From Spinacia oleracea (taxonomy: Eukaryota; Streptophyta; Magnoliopsida; Caryophyllales; Amaranthaceae), in NCBI RefSeq assembly GCF_020520425.1, contig NC_079492.1, positions 1,054,001 to 1,118,000 on the forward strand: a stretch of 64,000 nucleotides of DNA, given 5' to 3'. The translations under genes were made by a program, and so were the position numbers. Each line of letters begins with the position of its first letter. Position 1 is the stretch's first letter. Shown piece by piece: positions 50,301 to 62,039 of the stretch. The notes below the pieces were generated by a model. It was not told the origin of the DNA. It saw only the letters and a list, made by a program, of their open reading frames with translations, and did not search any database.

Positions 50301-52722
50301 TCGACTTTGATACTCGAAAACAACCATAAAAGTCGCTAAAAGAAACGTACATTTTAAATTGCTCATTTTCTCTTATTTCCGTGAATCGTTCTTGAATTCA
50401 CTACCAATCGAGGAAGTTTACTGTTACCTTTCTAAAAGGATTTACTGCAGTGCAAGATATTTAATTATAAACAATAATTAAAACATATATTGAAGCATGC
50501 AAAGTCTAAACATTTATCATGAGTAATAACTTGAAAATTAAAGCAATCATGCAATTTAAACAAGTCATTAGCATTTTATTCGAATTATGTGTTCCGGCAG
50601 GTGTGAATAAAATGATTCCAAGACCCTAAAACCATTGAAGAATTAAGCACAGTTTGTCGACTCAATTCTAAAACATTTTAGGTAAGCAAAAGCCTTTTGC
50701 TAATAGTCTAGAAACTACTCTTGGTTGATAGGTACGTCTAAGAACTTATTAGGTAAACCTATCGATTTTGCCACGACATAAAAGGACTCCTTACTTATAT
50801 CGTTGAGTTTCACCAAAACTAACATGTACTCACAATTATTTGTGTACCTTGCCCCTTTAGGACCAATAAGTAACACCTCGCTGAGCGAAAACTATTACTA
50901 GATTGATGTAAAGGATATCCAAGCAAGTGTATATTTTGGCATGGCACCTTTTAACTCAATTTTTAAGTTTGGAACTTAAGGCTCTTACTATGTTGGTTAG
51001 ATTTTAAGTGAACTAAAATCCTTAATCATGCAACATAATCAAGCTTTGATCTCATGCATTTTAAGACATATTTAAAAGCAATAAATAACTTAAAACATGC
51101 ATAAGATAAATGTGATCTAGTATGGCCCGACTTCATCTTGAAGCTTTAACTTCAAAGTCCGTCTTGAAAATCTCCGTGGGAGGCACCATTTTCTTCAAAT
51201 AGGATAAGCTATAATTAAAACTAATTACAACTATTTGATGGTACGCAGACCATTTTTGAATTGAAAAACAACTTTGGTACTTTAGACCAATTACATTTAA
51301 ATTAATGGTACGCAGACCATATTTTCTATCCTATTTGGGCCATACTAGTCACTTCATAACCTGCAAAACAGTACATATACAATATATACCATTCACCCAT
51401 TCATTATCATGAATGGCCCACATAGCTGGTTAGTAAAACACATTATGCATCACATAAACATTTGCAGCAATTAATCAAGGGCACCAATAATCTACAAATT
51501 ATTCAGTCCTTATTAATTCTAATCAAGTTGTTTTAACCTTAAGGATTTGTAGACCTAATCAAGAGTTTATGACTAAAAAGGGCTCCCACTTAAACCAATA
51601 AATTCATATGCTTTACTAATTTTAAACATAAAAATGTATTTCTAGTCTAACCGGAAACATACAAATTTAATTAAAATTTAAAGCTCATATAAATTTATAA
51701 TTGAATCCATAAATTTAATTTAATTTCAGTCGTATTTAAATTAATTCATGATTTTAATTTTAGTAAAATAATTAGAATAAATAAAATTTATTATAATTAC
51801 AATATTCAAAATTAAAATCCAAGAAAATAATTTAAATTATTAATTTTAAAATTAATTAAAATTACGTAAACTAAAAATCTCAAATTAAAATTTCAAAACG
51901 ATCTAATCGCAACGCAACAACCCCACGCAACGCACGCCCATGGGCCACACGCACACAGCCATCGCTGGCCATGTGCGCGCAGCCCATGCGCTGCGTCGCA
52001 TCGCTGCTGCTCCCCATCGCAAGGCATCAATCGAACACGCGAGCTGGTGCTCGTTGTGCGCGCCAGCGCTCGATGCACGCGAGCCATCGCTCGCTGCGCT
52101 CGCTCGCCAACGCTCGATCCATGCGAGCCATCGCTCGCTGCGCGCCTGCCTTTCCCGCACGCGAGCTTGCGCTCATCGCACGAGGCAGCAGTATGCCAGC
52201 TGGTGCTCGCTGCGCCCGAGCCATCGACGCTGTGCGTAGCGCTCGTGGCACGCGAGCTTGCGCTCGCTGCGCGCGAGGCTCCGCATGCTTGCGCGAGGCA
52301 GTGCGCGCTGTGGCGCAGCACGCTTGCTGCCCACACGCGACTGCTCGTGCCTTGCTCTCGCCCCTGCCCACACGCCCATGGCTCATAGCCCACGACACAA
52401 GGCAGGGCTGCTGCCTTGTGCTCGTGCACCATGCCCTTGCTCGCTGCATTCGTACCGCATGGGCGACGAGCTCCCTTGCTTGTCGTCGCATGCCCGCACT
52501 ATACAACACCCCTTAAGGGTAACACGTAGCGTCCATTGCTTTGTGCGTGCCAGTTATATGAGCGAGTCGCATAAAATTAAAAATTTATATTCAAAATTAA
52601 TGACAAATTAATAAATAATATTAATTTCATAATTTTAGGGCGAAAAATCGAAAATTTATTCTTTAATTGATTTCCGAATAACATGCATTCAAGTCTAGGT
52701 CATAAAAATTTAAAATTTAACA
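47375..52722 (-). pseudogene. Copia A internal region, 5' part, with decayed pol
   Basis: On the minus strand, about 49440-49530 reads TNLWHCCLDHINK, matching the GAG-pre-integrase LWHxxLGH motif. At 47993-48205 a 70-codon ORF reads THKARLVAKGYKKIHGMDC, the Copia RT entry motif, with wrong residues and no downstream YVDD motif before element B. The order (pre-integrase, RT, then RNase H beyond element B) fits a Copia pol wrecked by stops and frameshifts. The gag region is not recognisable. A duplicated 40-bp segment (CTTCACTATCTAATAGAAGAA) lies at about 48384 and 48437. Confidence 0.65.
51895..52515. repeat. GC-rich low-complexity island in the Copia A leader
   Basis: A sudden GC- and CpG-rich block in AT-rich sequence, made of degenerate repeats such as GCGAGCCATCGCTCGCTGCG and ACGCGAGCTTGCGCTCGCTG. 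It is open in several frames on both strands, as expected of stop-poor GC repeats; the predicted proteins are Ala/Arg/Cys/His low complexity and not genes. Confidence 0.85.
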
Positions 52723-52845
52723 TAAATTTACAATTTTTTTTTTTTTTTTTTTTTGGCAATTAATAATTGTATTAATAACCAAAGCCTTGAGCAAAACACC
52801 CAAGGGAACAGGGAAACCAGACCACCAAAACAACTCTACACAAAA

Positions 52846-55005
52846 TCAAATGTGTAGTATCCTACTCCTAAGTTCCTCAGAACCTCTACAACAAACTTTA
52901 AACAAAATTTCCCTAACAATACTGTCTATTCTCTTAGTAGGCCTTTTAAAAATTACAGCATTTCTAGCAAGCCACACACTATAGATGGCTTCAGTGAAGC
53001 ACATAACATACAACTGATCAGCAACACCAACTTTTCTGCTCCTCTTCATAGCTTGCTGCAACTCAGAAGCAAAACCAGTAGCTCTTCTATGAACACCAAT
53101 CTGCAACAACAGTTTAGACCAGACTGCAGAAGAAAACTTGCACTCAAAAAACAGATGTTCAACTATTTCTTTCCCATCTGTGCACATCACACATTGATCA
53201 GAACACTGAATCCCCCAAGCTTGAAGTCTATCAGTAGTATAAAGCCTATTAAGGATAGCCAACCAAGTAATAAACAAGCTTTTTGGACTAGCTTTGTTAT
53301 AGCACATTACTCTCCACCAAGTAACCTTAGGAGCAACACCCTGCAAGCATTTATACACCTTGCTGATACAGTATTTACCATTTGCAGTGGTTTTGTCCCA
53401 ACCACCAATTTGCAGAATAATCTCTCTGCTATTAAAAATCTTCTTAAGAGCCCATGAACAAGATCCAGGAGTGGACATTTGAAGAGGATTTTGGCCTTTC
53501 ATATAGAAGCTATCAACCCACTGCACCCACAGCTTATCTTTTTTAAAAGCCAAAGCCCACAGCAATTTCCCAATGGCCACTTTGTTCCAAGCAGCAATAT
53601 TCTTCACATTCCAGCCACCAGAATTTCTAGGTTGATACAGTTTATCCCATGCTACTAGAGCTTTCTTTGATGCTGCAGTGTCACCAGACCATAGGAAACA
53701 CCTACAATAAGCTTCAACCTCCTTAATGATTCTTTTAGGTAAAATGAAAATTTGACACCAGAAAGTCTGCATGCCAAACAAGATGGTTTTGATAAGTAAC
53801 AACCTGCCAGCATAAGACAAAAACTTAGCTGACCACACCTTAGTTCTAGCCAGAATCTTGTCCACTAGAGGCTTGCATTGAGGATAGGAAAGTTTCTTGG
53901 AGGAAAGTGGCACCCCAAGGTATCTAAAAGGAAGGCAAGCTTCTGAGATTTTCTGAGCAGATAAAATATCTGTTTTGTCACACATTGAAACACCAGCAAA
54001 GTAAATATTACTTTTATCCATATTAGCTTCAAGGCCTGAAGCAGAAGAAAACTTGGAAAAGGCTTCAAGGAGTAATTGTACAGAGATCTTGTCAGCTCTT
54101 GCAAACAATAATAAGTCATCTGCAAACATCAGATGAGTAATATTGAGCTTCTCACATCTAGGATGGAAGTTAAAATCAGGATTTTGCTTCAATTGGTTCA
54201 TACATCTTGTCAAGTATTCCATACCAATAGCAAAAAGGAAAGGGGAGAGAGGATCCCCCTGTCTCAGCCCTTTTTTTGCTTGGAATGGTTTGCTAGGAAA
54301 GCCATTGATGAGAATAGAGTAGGAAACGGTTGTAATACAAGTCATGATCCACTTCACAAACACTTGAGGGAACCCTAGCTCTTGCAGAACAGTCTGAAGA
54401 AAGTTCCAGTCAACTGAGTCATAAGCTTTTTTTAGATCAACTTTTAGGACACATCTAGGGGAAATATGAGCTCTACCATACCCCTTGATTAATTCAGTTG
54501 CCATCAAAATGTTGTCAGCAATGAACCTCCCAGGAATAAACCCTGATTGGCATTCACTAACCACTTCAGCAATAACTTTTTGCAGCCTTGCAGTAAGAAT
54601 CTTAGATATGATTTTGTAAAGAGTGGAACAACAAGCAATAGGACGAAAATCTTTAACATAGGAAGCATTAGGTACCTTAGGTACCAGAGTAACAGAGGTG
54701 CAGTTCATACCAGGATACATTTCCCCTTTCTGAAAGAAGAACTTGACAGCTTCATACACATTTTCTTTAATCCAAGGCCATGCTTTCTTAAAAAACACAG
54801 CATTGTATCCATCCAACCCTGGAGCTTTACTGTCATCAATGGACTTGAGAGCCAAGTCAATCTCATCAGTGGTAACTGGCACACATAGAGATAGAGCTGC
54901 AGTTCTAGACAATCTTGGGCCTGATCTGAGAGAGGGGAGATCAGGCTTAGAAATGTGAGTAGCAGCTGTACCAAGAAGAGCCATATAGAATTTCTGAATT
55001 TCCAC
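52846..55005 (-). pseudogene. LINE C reverse transcriptase with zinc-binding C-terminal domain
   Basis: A 719-codon open frame. RT motifs: SGFIPGRFIADNIL, VLKVDLKKAYDSVDW, KGLRQGDPLSPFLFAIGMEY and the catalytic FADDLLLFA. The C-terminus has the plant LINE zf-RVT region (CVMCTDGKEIVEHLFFEC). It ends at a stop at 52846. The frame joins the upstream endonuclease only across a one-base frameshift at about 55005-55020, so the element could not make an intact ORF2. Confidence 0.93.
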
Positions 55006-55876
55006 AGTGTTTCCCCAGGATCCACAATTTTATTCCCTTGAGGAGTGTACAGCAAAGAGATTCTATTCATGTTTTTTCTTTGCTTGACAGAAGCATAAAA
55101 GAACTTAGAGTTAGAATCCCCATCAGCTAGCCATTGAATTCTAGATTTCTGCTTCAAAGCAGATTCTTCCACAGATAGCCACTTTCTAAGATTTCCAGTA
55201 CACCTCTTCTCTTCAACTTGCATTAACAAATCTGCAGGATCAGAACATAACTGATTTTGAACTTCTTCCAACTCTTGTTGAGCTTTTTGAATTCTCACAG
55301 TGATATTTGCAAACTCCTCTTTGTGAAGGGACTTCAGTTTGTGTTTTAGCCTTTTCAGCTTAAACCAAACTTTGCTTAAAGGAGTACCCTTAATAGGAAT
55401 ATCCCAATCTTGAGCAACAACTTCTGCAAACTGAGAATGATTTGCCAGAAAGTTAAAAAACTTAAAGGGCCTCCCCCCATCTTTATGATCATCACCAAAT
55501 TTTAACAAAAGAGGGGAATGGTCTGAGATTGAAGGGTTAAGATAGTCCACAGCTAAATGCCCAAATTTCATCATCCAGCATCTATTTCCCAAAGCTCTGT
55601 CTATTCTACTAGTCACCCTAGCATCCCCCAAACTCTTATTACTCCAAGAAAAAAAATGGCCAGTGCTTCTCAATTCATTCACTCTAGAGTTAAGCAGAAA
55701 GTTCTCAAAATCTTGAGTTTCATAAGTGGTAACACATGCTCCATTAACCCTGTCATTACTTGAAAGAACAGCATTGAAGTCTCCAAGTACTATCCATGGA
55801 GAAGAAGTAACCATAGCAGAGATACCAGAAAGGGATGACCACAAAGCCTTCCTGGTTTCAACAGTATGTAAGCCAT
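55006..55876 (-). pseudogene. LINE C endonuclease (EEP) C-terminal part
   Basis: Starts abruptly at GLHTVETRKALWSS and carries GDFNAVLSSNDRV, RIDRALGN and SDHSPLLLKF, motifs of the C-terminal half of the apurinic endonuclease domain, then the linker to RT. The first few residues of the open frame (to 55910) come from flanking DNA. Confidence 0.88.
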
Positions 55877-55892
55877 TAAATTTACAATTTTT

Positions 55893-56431
55893 ATGGTGGT
55901 TTTTAATCATAGGTATCTAATTAAATTATAACTAATTATGAAAATCAAATTAATTCTAAATTATTCCAATTTTCAACAAATTAATCATAATTACAAATTA
56001 GATTGCATAATTAACAAGGCTAGGCATTCAAACTTGTTAAACATATACAGTAGGTCAATCAAAAATTCAAGATTTATCAACAAGAATCGCAAATATTTAA
56101 TTTAACATCTTAAATTTACGAAATTTTGCATTCGAAAAACTAAAACCTCCGAAAAGTCATAGTTAGGCTTTGAATTTGAGAATTCTGGGTTCGGCCGAAA
56201 AATACTACTTTTGTCAAAATTTTAGAATGCCTTTTACATGCGGAATTGACACAAAAATCACTCGATTTGGATGAGTAACGAAGAAACTGCCGAAAAACTG
56301 CGTACGTATAATTAAATAAACGCAATTTGCAATTAATTAACAATTACGAAAATTAATCACCCCTTTTAATTCTTGCAAATTTGTAATATTTAACCATGTT
56401 TATGCAATTTAGATTATGAAAATCATAAGAG
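55893..56431 (-). other. Copia A leader between PBS and LINE C
   Basis: AT-rich, no coding signal. It directly follows the primer-binding site on the minus strand. Confidence 0.6.
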
Positions 56432-56443
56432 GCTCTGATACCA
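56432..56443 (-). other. Copia A primer-binding site
   Basis: The minus strand reads TGGTATCAGAGC, complementary to initiator Met-tRNA, one base from the LTR end. It fixes the element's orientation. Confidence 0.9.
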
Positions 56444-56444
56444 C

Positions 56445-57806
56445 TGTTAGGTTATGATACATATGACAATTCATAAATCATGCGGAAAAACCATAAAGCC
56501 AAGAAATCATATTATTTACACATAATCATTTAGCATAGTTTAGATGCATACTCTTTGTTGCGTGCCTTCCCTAGCTGCGCCCGAACCGAACAAGAACAAG
56601 TCTTTAGGACTCCAAATGTCGTCCCTCCGTAGATACTCCACAGCACGTCCGGATCCGCCTTAAGCTTGACCAACTAGGATCGCCCTTAAGGTACTTAGAA
56701 TTTTCGGCTATTGTAGGCAATTATATGACTGAATTTTTGCTCTCAAAAATCACTTTGAATACTTGAATCGTATATACAAAAAAATGACCCTAGGCCCTTA
56801 TTTATAGAGGTATGGAAAAGGAATTGTAATCCTACTAGGATGTGGATTTGTTAATTAGAACTTTATTAGGACTCTAAATAACAAAGCAAATCTAATAGGA
56901 TTAGGATTTTAATCTTCGCACGAATCCTAATAGGATTAGGATTTCCCGCACACGCATCGTACAAGCCGTGCACCCGCGCAGGCCTTGCGGCCCACGACAA
57001 GCGCACAGCCCATGTGCGGTGCTGCGCGCCCGCGCGCCCTTGGCTGGGCCTGGCCTTGCGCTGGGCCTGGTCGAGGCGTGTGTTGCTGCATGCGGCTCGC
57101 TGGGCGATGGCCTGGCTTCGTGCTGGGCCTTCGTCTAGCGAGCCTCGTCCGATGCTAATTCGTACGATACGCTTCCGATTAAATTCCTGATTCCGGAATT
57201 CATTTCCGATACGAACAACATTTAATATTTCCGATTCCGGAATTAATTTCTGTTTCGAACAAATATTTAATATTTCCGTTTCCGGAATTATTTTCCGATT
57301 CCGATAATATTTCCGATTCTGACAATATTTCCGTTTCCGGCAATATTTCCGATTCCGGCAATATTTCCATTTCCGATAATATTTTCCGATACATACCATG
57401 TTTCCGTTTCCGGCAACATCTACGACTTGGATAATATTTATATTTCCGATACGATCCATATTTCCATTTCCGGCAATATCATCGTTTCCGGAGTATTCAT
57501 TTCTTGCCTGTGACGATCTCAGCTCCCACTGAAACCAAGATCCGTCGATTCCGAATATCCATAGATGGAGTATTTAATGCCATTTAATACTTGATCCGTT
57601 TACGTACTATTTGTGTGACCCTACGGGTTCAGTCAAGAGTAAGCTGTGGATTAATATAATTAATTCCACTTGAACTGAAGCGGCCTCTAGTCAGGCATTC
57701 AGCTCACTTGATCTCACTGAATTATTAACTTGTTAATTAATACTGAACCGCATTTATTAGACTTAATATTATATGCATACTTGGACCAAGGGCACTATTT
57801 CCTTCA
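56445..57806 (-). repeat. Copia A LTR (right copy; 5' LTR in element orientation)
   Basis: Same length and ends as 34029-35390, with about ten substitutions. Contains the minus-strand TATA at about 56799-56808, the GC-rich block and the TTTCCG minisatellite. Confidence 0.92.
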
Positions 57807-57965
57807 GCTCAACTTTAAATACATCATGCTGAATACACAGTCATGTCTGATTAATACGTTTAATACGTTTAATATAACTCATTGTCATTAACAAATATTC
57901 AATTTTTAACTAGTTATGTTCAAATGTTTTTTACTATTAATACGCTTTTTAATTTTAATGCATAG

Positions 57966-59138
57966 CTATTCTACTTCGACCGCGTCATGAAGAAAAGGGT
58001 AGAACAACCAAGAACATTTCCCCTGATATCAACTTGGACAAAGAAAATGGTCAAAGATAGAATAATAGAGGAAAGGAAAGGGTATGGGCTTGGCCGAATT
58101 CTTGACAAAATAGAATTGCCGGAACCAGAAGTGCCTCAAGAAAATGTGCCTCAGGAAAATGTGCCTCATAATGTGCAAGGAGAAGCTGTGCAACAACTTG
58201 TGCAACAACCTGTGCAACAAAATGTGCAAGGAGAAGCACATAATGTTCAACATCAAGAAAACCCGAAGGTAAATATTTTTTTTTTTTTAATGTTCAGAAT
58301 TTTATATTCAATGTTCAGCATTTTATGTTTTTTGTTCAGAATGTTGGTTTAAGAATTATGTCATGTTCAGAAAGTAATTTTCAATGTTCATAAAATGTTC
58401 AGAATTTTATGTCCTATGTTCATTAAGTTATGTCTTATGTTCAGAAAGTTATTTTCAATGTTCAGAATGTTGTGTTCAGAATGATGTCCTATGTTCAGAT
58501 AGTTATTTTCAAAGTTCATATAATGTTCAGAATTGTATGTCTTATGTTCAGAAATTCATGTCTTATGTTCAGAATTTGGATGTTCATATTTGAAATATTT
58601 ACATGTTTTTTTTACAGGATTTCATGATGGATTTCATTATGTTAATGAACAATTTAGGGGCTAACTTGTCTATGGTGAGCACGAAACTGAAAAGGGCTCA
58701 AGAACTCTTCCCGAACAACAATTTGGTGAAGAATGTTGAAGAGTTCATGGGGAAAATGGCAAGAGAACCATCAATTCTTAGTCAAGAAGAAGAATTGTAT
58801 GGGACTGATGAATTCTTGATGGCTGTAGAAGAAATTGAAAGGAGTATTGCAGAGGGAGTTGCTAAGGAGAACATAAGGATTGCAAATGAGGAAGACGAAT
58901 ACGTCCAGTTTAATCCAAATCGCCCCTTTAGTCTAGGAATTGGCCTAACCCCAGAAATACCCAATGATAAGGATGGAGCATCAACTTCAAAATCCCCGGG
59001 ACAAAATAAAGACGAGCACCTGAACCTCGATCTAAATCTGGGATCATCAAAACAAACTGCTGATCATGTTTTGGAAACACCACAGACTGGGAATGTCAGG
59101 GATGGCACAACAGCAGTGGCTGGTGAACTAGTGGGGGC
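57966..59138 (+). pseudogene. MULE-borne Ulp1-type gene, middle part
   Basis: Exon 57966-58268 follows a GCATAG acceptor and begins LFYFDRVMKKRVEQPRTFPL, the motif that follows the PMD-like domain in Ulp1-linked plant proteins. It is in phase with the exon ending at 33748. It has short coding repeats (PQENVPQENVP; VQQ units). Exon 58618 onward (DFMMDFIMLMNN, helical, then acidic) ends with PQTGNVRDG and TAVAGE just before the reading frame is broken at 59138 by solo LTR D. The frame resumes at 63554. Confidence 0.6.
58269..58617 (+). repeat. TGTTCAGA-rich intron
   Basis: An intron of about 350 bases made largely of ATGTTCAGAAT/TATGTTCAGAAAG units on the sense strand. Confidence 0.8.
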
Positions 59139-59574
59139 TGTAATACCTCGTATTTTTATAATATTTATAAATATATTTTATTATATTTATAAATAATTTT
59201 ACGATTTATTAGCATTTAAATAATATTTAAATGTATTTAATGTATTTTAATTAGTTAGAATATTTATTATTTTGATTAATTCTGAAACGAATTTAATTCT
59301 TGAGTCGGGAAATTAAATGAGTTGCAAATGATTTTTAAAGCTTCGGGTTTTAAATAAAAAGTCCAATTCGTTTTATTAAACGAGCCCAATCAAAAGTATT
59401 TAATTCAAGTCCTAAGCTAGCCCAATTCATTTAATTCCTAAGCCCAACTTAAATATCCTAAGCCTAGCCCATCAAGGGATTAGGGAGCCTATAAATAGGA
59501 CTCCCCATCATTAAATAAACCCCTAAAATTTTATAAAGCCCCTTTTTGATTTCTTGCCCAACACTCCTCTCCTC

Positions 59575-59960
59575 TCTTTGCTCGGCACACCGCACGCACG
59601 CACACAACCCCATGCTCGTGCTGCTGTGCTCTCGTGCTGCTCGGCCTCAAGCCCAGCGCTGCACTCTCTCGCTCGTGCCCTCGCGCACAGCGCCCACACC
59701 TCCCTCACTCTCTCGCTCGTGCCCTCGCGCACAACGCTCGCACTCCCTCGCTCTCTCGCTCGTGCCCGCGCGCACATCGCCCATCCACACGCTCACCTTC
59801 TATCGCTCTCTCCTCGCGCACAGCGCGCCCCTGCTGCCCTCGCCCTCGCGCACTTCGCGCGCCCCTGCTGCCCTCGTCCTCGCGCACAGCGCGCCCCTTG
59901 CCTCATCCCTTCGCTGCTGCGCGCACACACACGATTGCGTGTGTGTGTGTGTTGTTGTTC
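59575..59960. repeat. GC-rich CTCGCGCACAGCGC repeats within solo LTR D
   Basis: Degenerate repeats such as CTCGTGCCCTCGCGCACAGC and GCGCCCCTGCTGCCCTCG, ending in a (GT)n run near 59938-59952. Open in several frames, but low complexity; not a gene. Confidence 0.85.
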
Positions 59961-62039
59961 GTGTTCGTTTTCCAATCTCTTTTCGCCCAATCACCCTAAT
60001 TCGTGATTGTTCCGTGCTATAGGCCGGATTGGTATAATTCTCTTCTTCCTTACCTATTCTATTTAAATTCCGTATTTTAAATTATTATATTAATATTGTT
60101 TTGAGTAATTAAAATGCTGGGAACCGGTTATGAATACCGTGGTTTGAGGATTTGTGTGTTGTGATTCATTAGGTTTGTTTTAATTATTAAAGGATGAATT
60201 TTCAGATTTGTTTATTTAATAAAGCATGGATTTTTATGATATTAAACTAGTGTTATTGGGATTTTCAAATTAGGGTTTTAACCTAGACCTAATGGGTCAA
60301 TTGGTTAGCATAATTAGGTGATGATTTTAATTATGATAATCAATTATATTTTCAGATTTGAATAAAGGTTTAAAGTGTCGATTTTTATTGATTTTAAAGG
60401 CGGAAAAAGTATGTTTTTGTACTAGGGATTGATTTTGCAAATTGAGACGACTTTATTATTGAAAAACGATTGAATTCGAAAGTCTAAAGGAAGTTTTAAT
60501 TTTTATAAAGTTGCTGGAAATTTAATGAACATGGAAATAATTTAAGTTTCATTATTTTGATGATAGGAGGTGATTTCTAGTTGAGTGCTCGTTATTGCAA
60601 AGTGGCCCCTACGCTTAGGTATTCAAGGTACGTACAAGTCTAGGGCGACCACACCTTTTTGTCAATGACATTACATGATTGTTGATGATGTGAATTACAT
60701 TATGTGAAATCATGTTTATTTTGGTGAACGAGCATTGTTGTGTGATGTTGGATTTATTGAATTAATTGTTGAACAAGCATGTTGGAATTATTATGAGTAT
60801 GGATTTCATTGTCAATCATGTTGTTCAATATTTATGCATGTATGGTTCAATTCACATGCAAGGGATGGATTAATTATTTGTATGCTATTGTACGGGATGT
60901 CTAGCATACTTTGAGCCATTTAATTGTACCTCGTTGTACTATTTATTTTACCACATGTGAAGGGTTAGCTCACGTAAGCCACCGCACATGTAGGGTTCAG
61001 TTGGGAATATTATCTATGAAATGAATTAGGATTTGTCGTGCAAGGGCACAACCCTCATGTTAATATGCATGATGTGGAGTCTCACCTTGGTGAGGAGGAA
61101 CATGGTAGTAATATCACAAGTGTCTTGCTGGGTTGATCACAAGTTCTAAGGCATTAAAATAAGATTGTTTTGGTTGTCGTTTATTAATTGTATGTGTGCA
61201 TGTTGTCGAGTCTTGAGTTCGCCTTTATTAAAATATTAATAAACGTAAAGTGCAACCGGAACAAGCTTCAAAACTCTTGGAACGTATATACCTTGAGTAT
61301 GAACAATGGGGGGAGTCTTGCCGGAAAGCTCGTACTCCTACTAATGATACAAGACGTTGTTTCATTTATATTATGCGCAGGAATTCCGTCGGTATGGCCC
61401 GACACTCGGTATGGCCCGATTTTATTATTATTATTATATTTGGTGTTTGGTTGGCTCCCATCACCTTTTCCCTTTGTGGATTATTCTTTTGGCCCGTTCG
61501 AAGCTTATTCTAATTAAATTGTGAGTCAAGAGTCGAGTCAAGAGTCGAGTCTTGTATCTCGTGATTGTTTGATTTGTTATCATATGGCTTTTGCATGTTG
61601 ATTAGTATTTAGTGAGTGATGCATGCTTAGTTTCATTACTCTATGCTTGTAAGTACTCAGCTTTTGCTGACTACGTGCTTTGTGTGTTTCCGGTCATGGC
61701 CTTTGCCTTAATGACCCTATGATGATCCATCATTTGCACTTGCATTGTTGGGGAATAGAATAATATAGCAGGTTGGTAGATCAAGTACGATCGAAATCAT
61801 GTGGCTTGGGATGATTGAGAGAGTTGCATGCTTTCGTTCTTTGAAACTATTTTATTTAACTTTATTTTAATTATGTTTGAAATATTTGAATTATTTATAT
61901 TTTGGGTTTTGGGCCATTATGGTTCCAAATTGTAGGAGGCCTCGATATTTTATTAATTATGGTTTTTAAAAGTTAGTTGACATTTAATTCCGCTGCGTAA
62001 TTCTAGTAATAGCCTTAACCGTTATCACGGTGGCGGTAA

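Larger units (their letters stand above)
52739..55876 (-). mobile_element. LINE C, L1-type non-LTR retrotransposon, 5'-truncated
   Basis: On the minus strand it runs from a truncated endonuclease to a poly-A tail (21 T on the plus strand, 52734-52754). Target duplication TAAATTTACAATTTTT is present at 52723-52738 and 55877-55892, overlapping the poly-T. ORF1 and the N-terminal endonuclease half are missing. It is inserted in element A's leader. Confidence 0.92.
34029..57806 (-). mobile_element. Copia element A with two LTRs, nested host of elements B and C
   Basis: LTRs at 34029-35390 and 56445-57806 are each 1362 bp and differ at about 10 positions by eye. Flanks GTTCA (34024-34028) and GCTCA (57807-57811) fit a 5-bp duplication with one change. 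Orientation is minus: the primer-binding site TGGTATCAGAGC (tRNA-iMet) is on the minus strand at 56432-56443, a polypurine tract (AAGTGGGAGA, minus) lies at about 35392-35401, and a TATA box (CTATAAATA, minus) is in each LTR. The internal part, minus insertions B and C, is about 7.5 kb and holds only wrecked Copia pol fragments. It sits in the intron between the 33748 and 57966 exon borders of the MULE-type gene. Confidence 0.9.

Noticed and set aside
51893..52611. Many overlapping ORFs of 80-180 codons on both strands
   Set aside because: GC-rich low-complexity repeats without stops; Ala/Arg/Cys/His-rich products in several frames at once, with no domain.
59523..60022. Overlapping ORFs up to 158 codons in LTR D
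   Set aside because: Same cause: CTCGCGCACAGC repeats inside an LTR, open in several frames.
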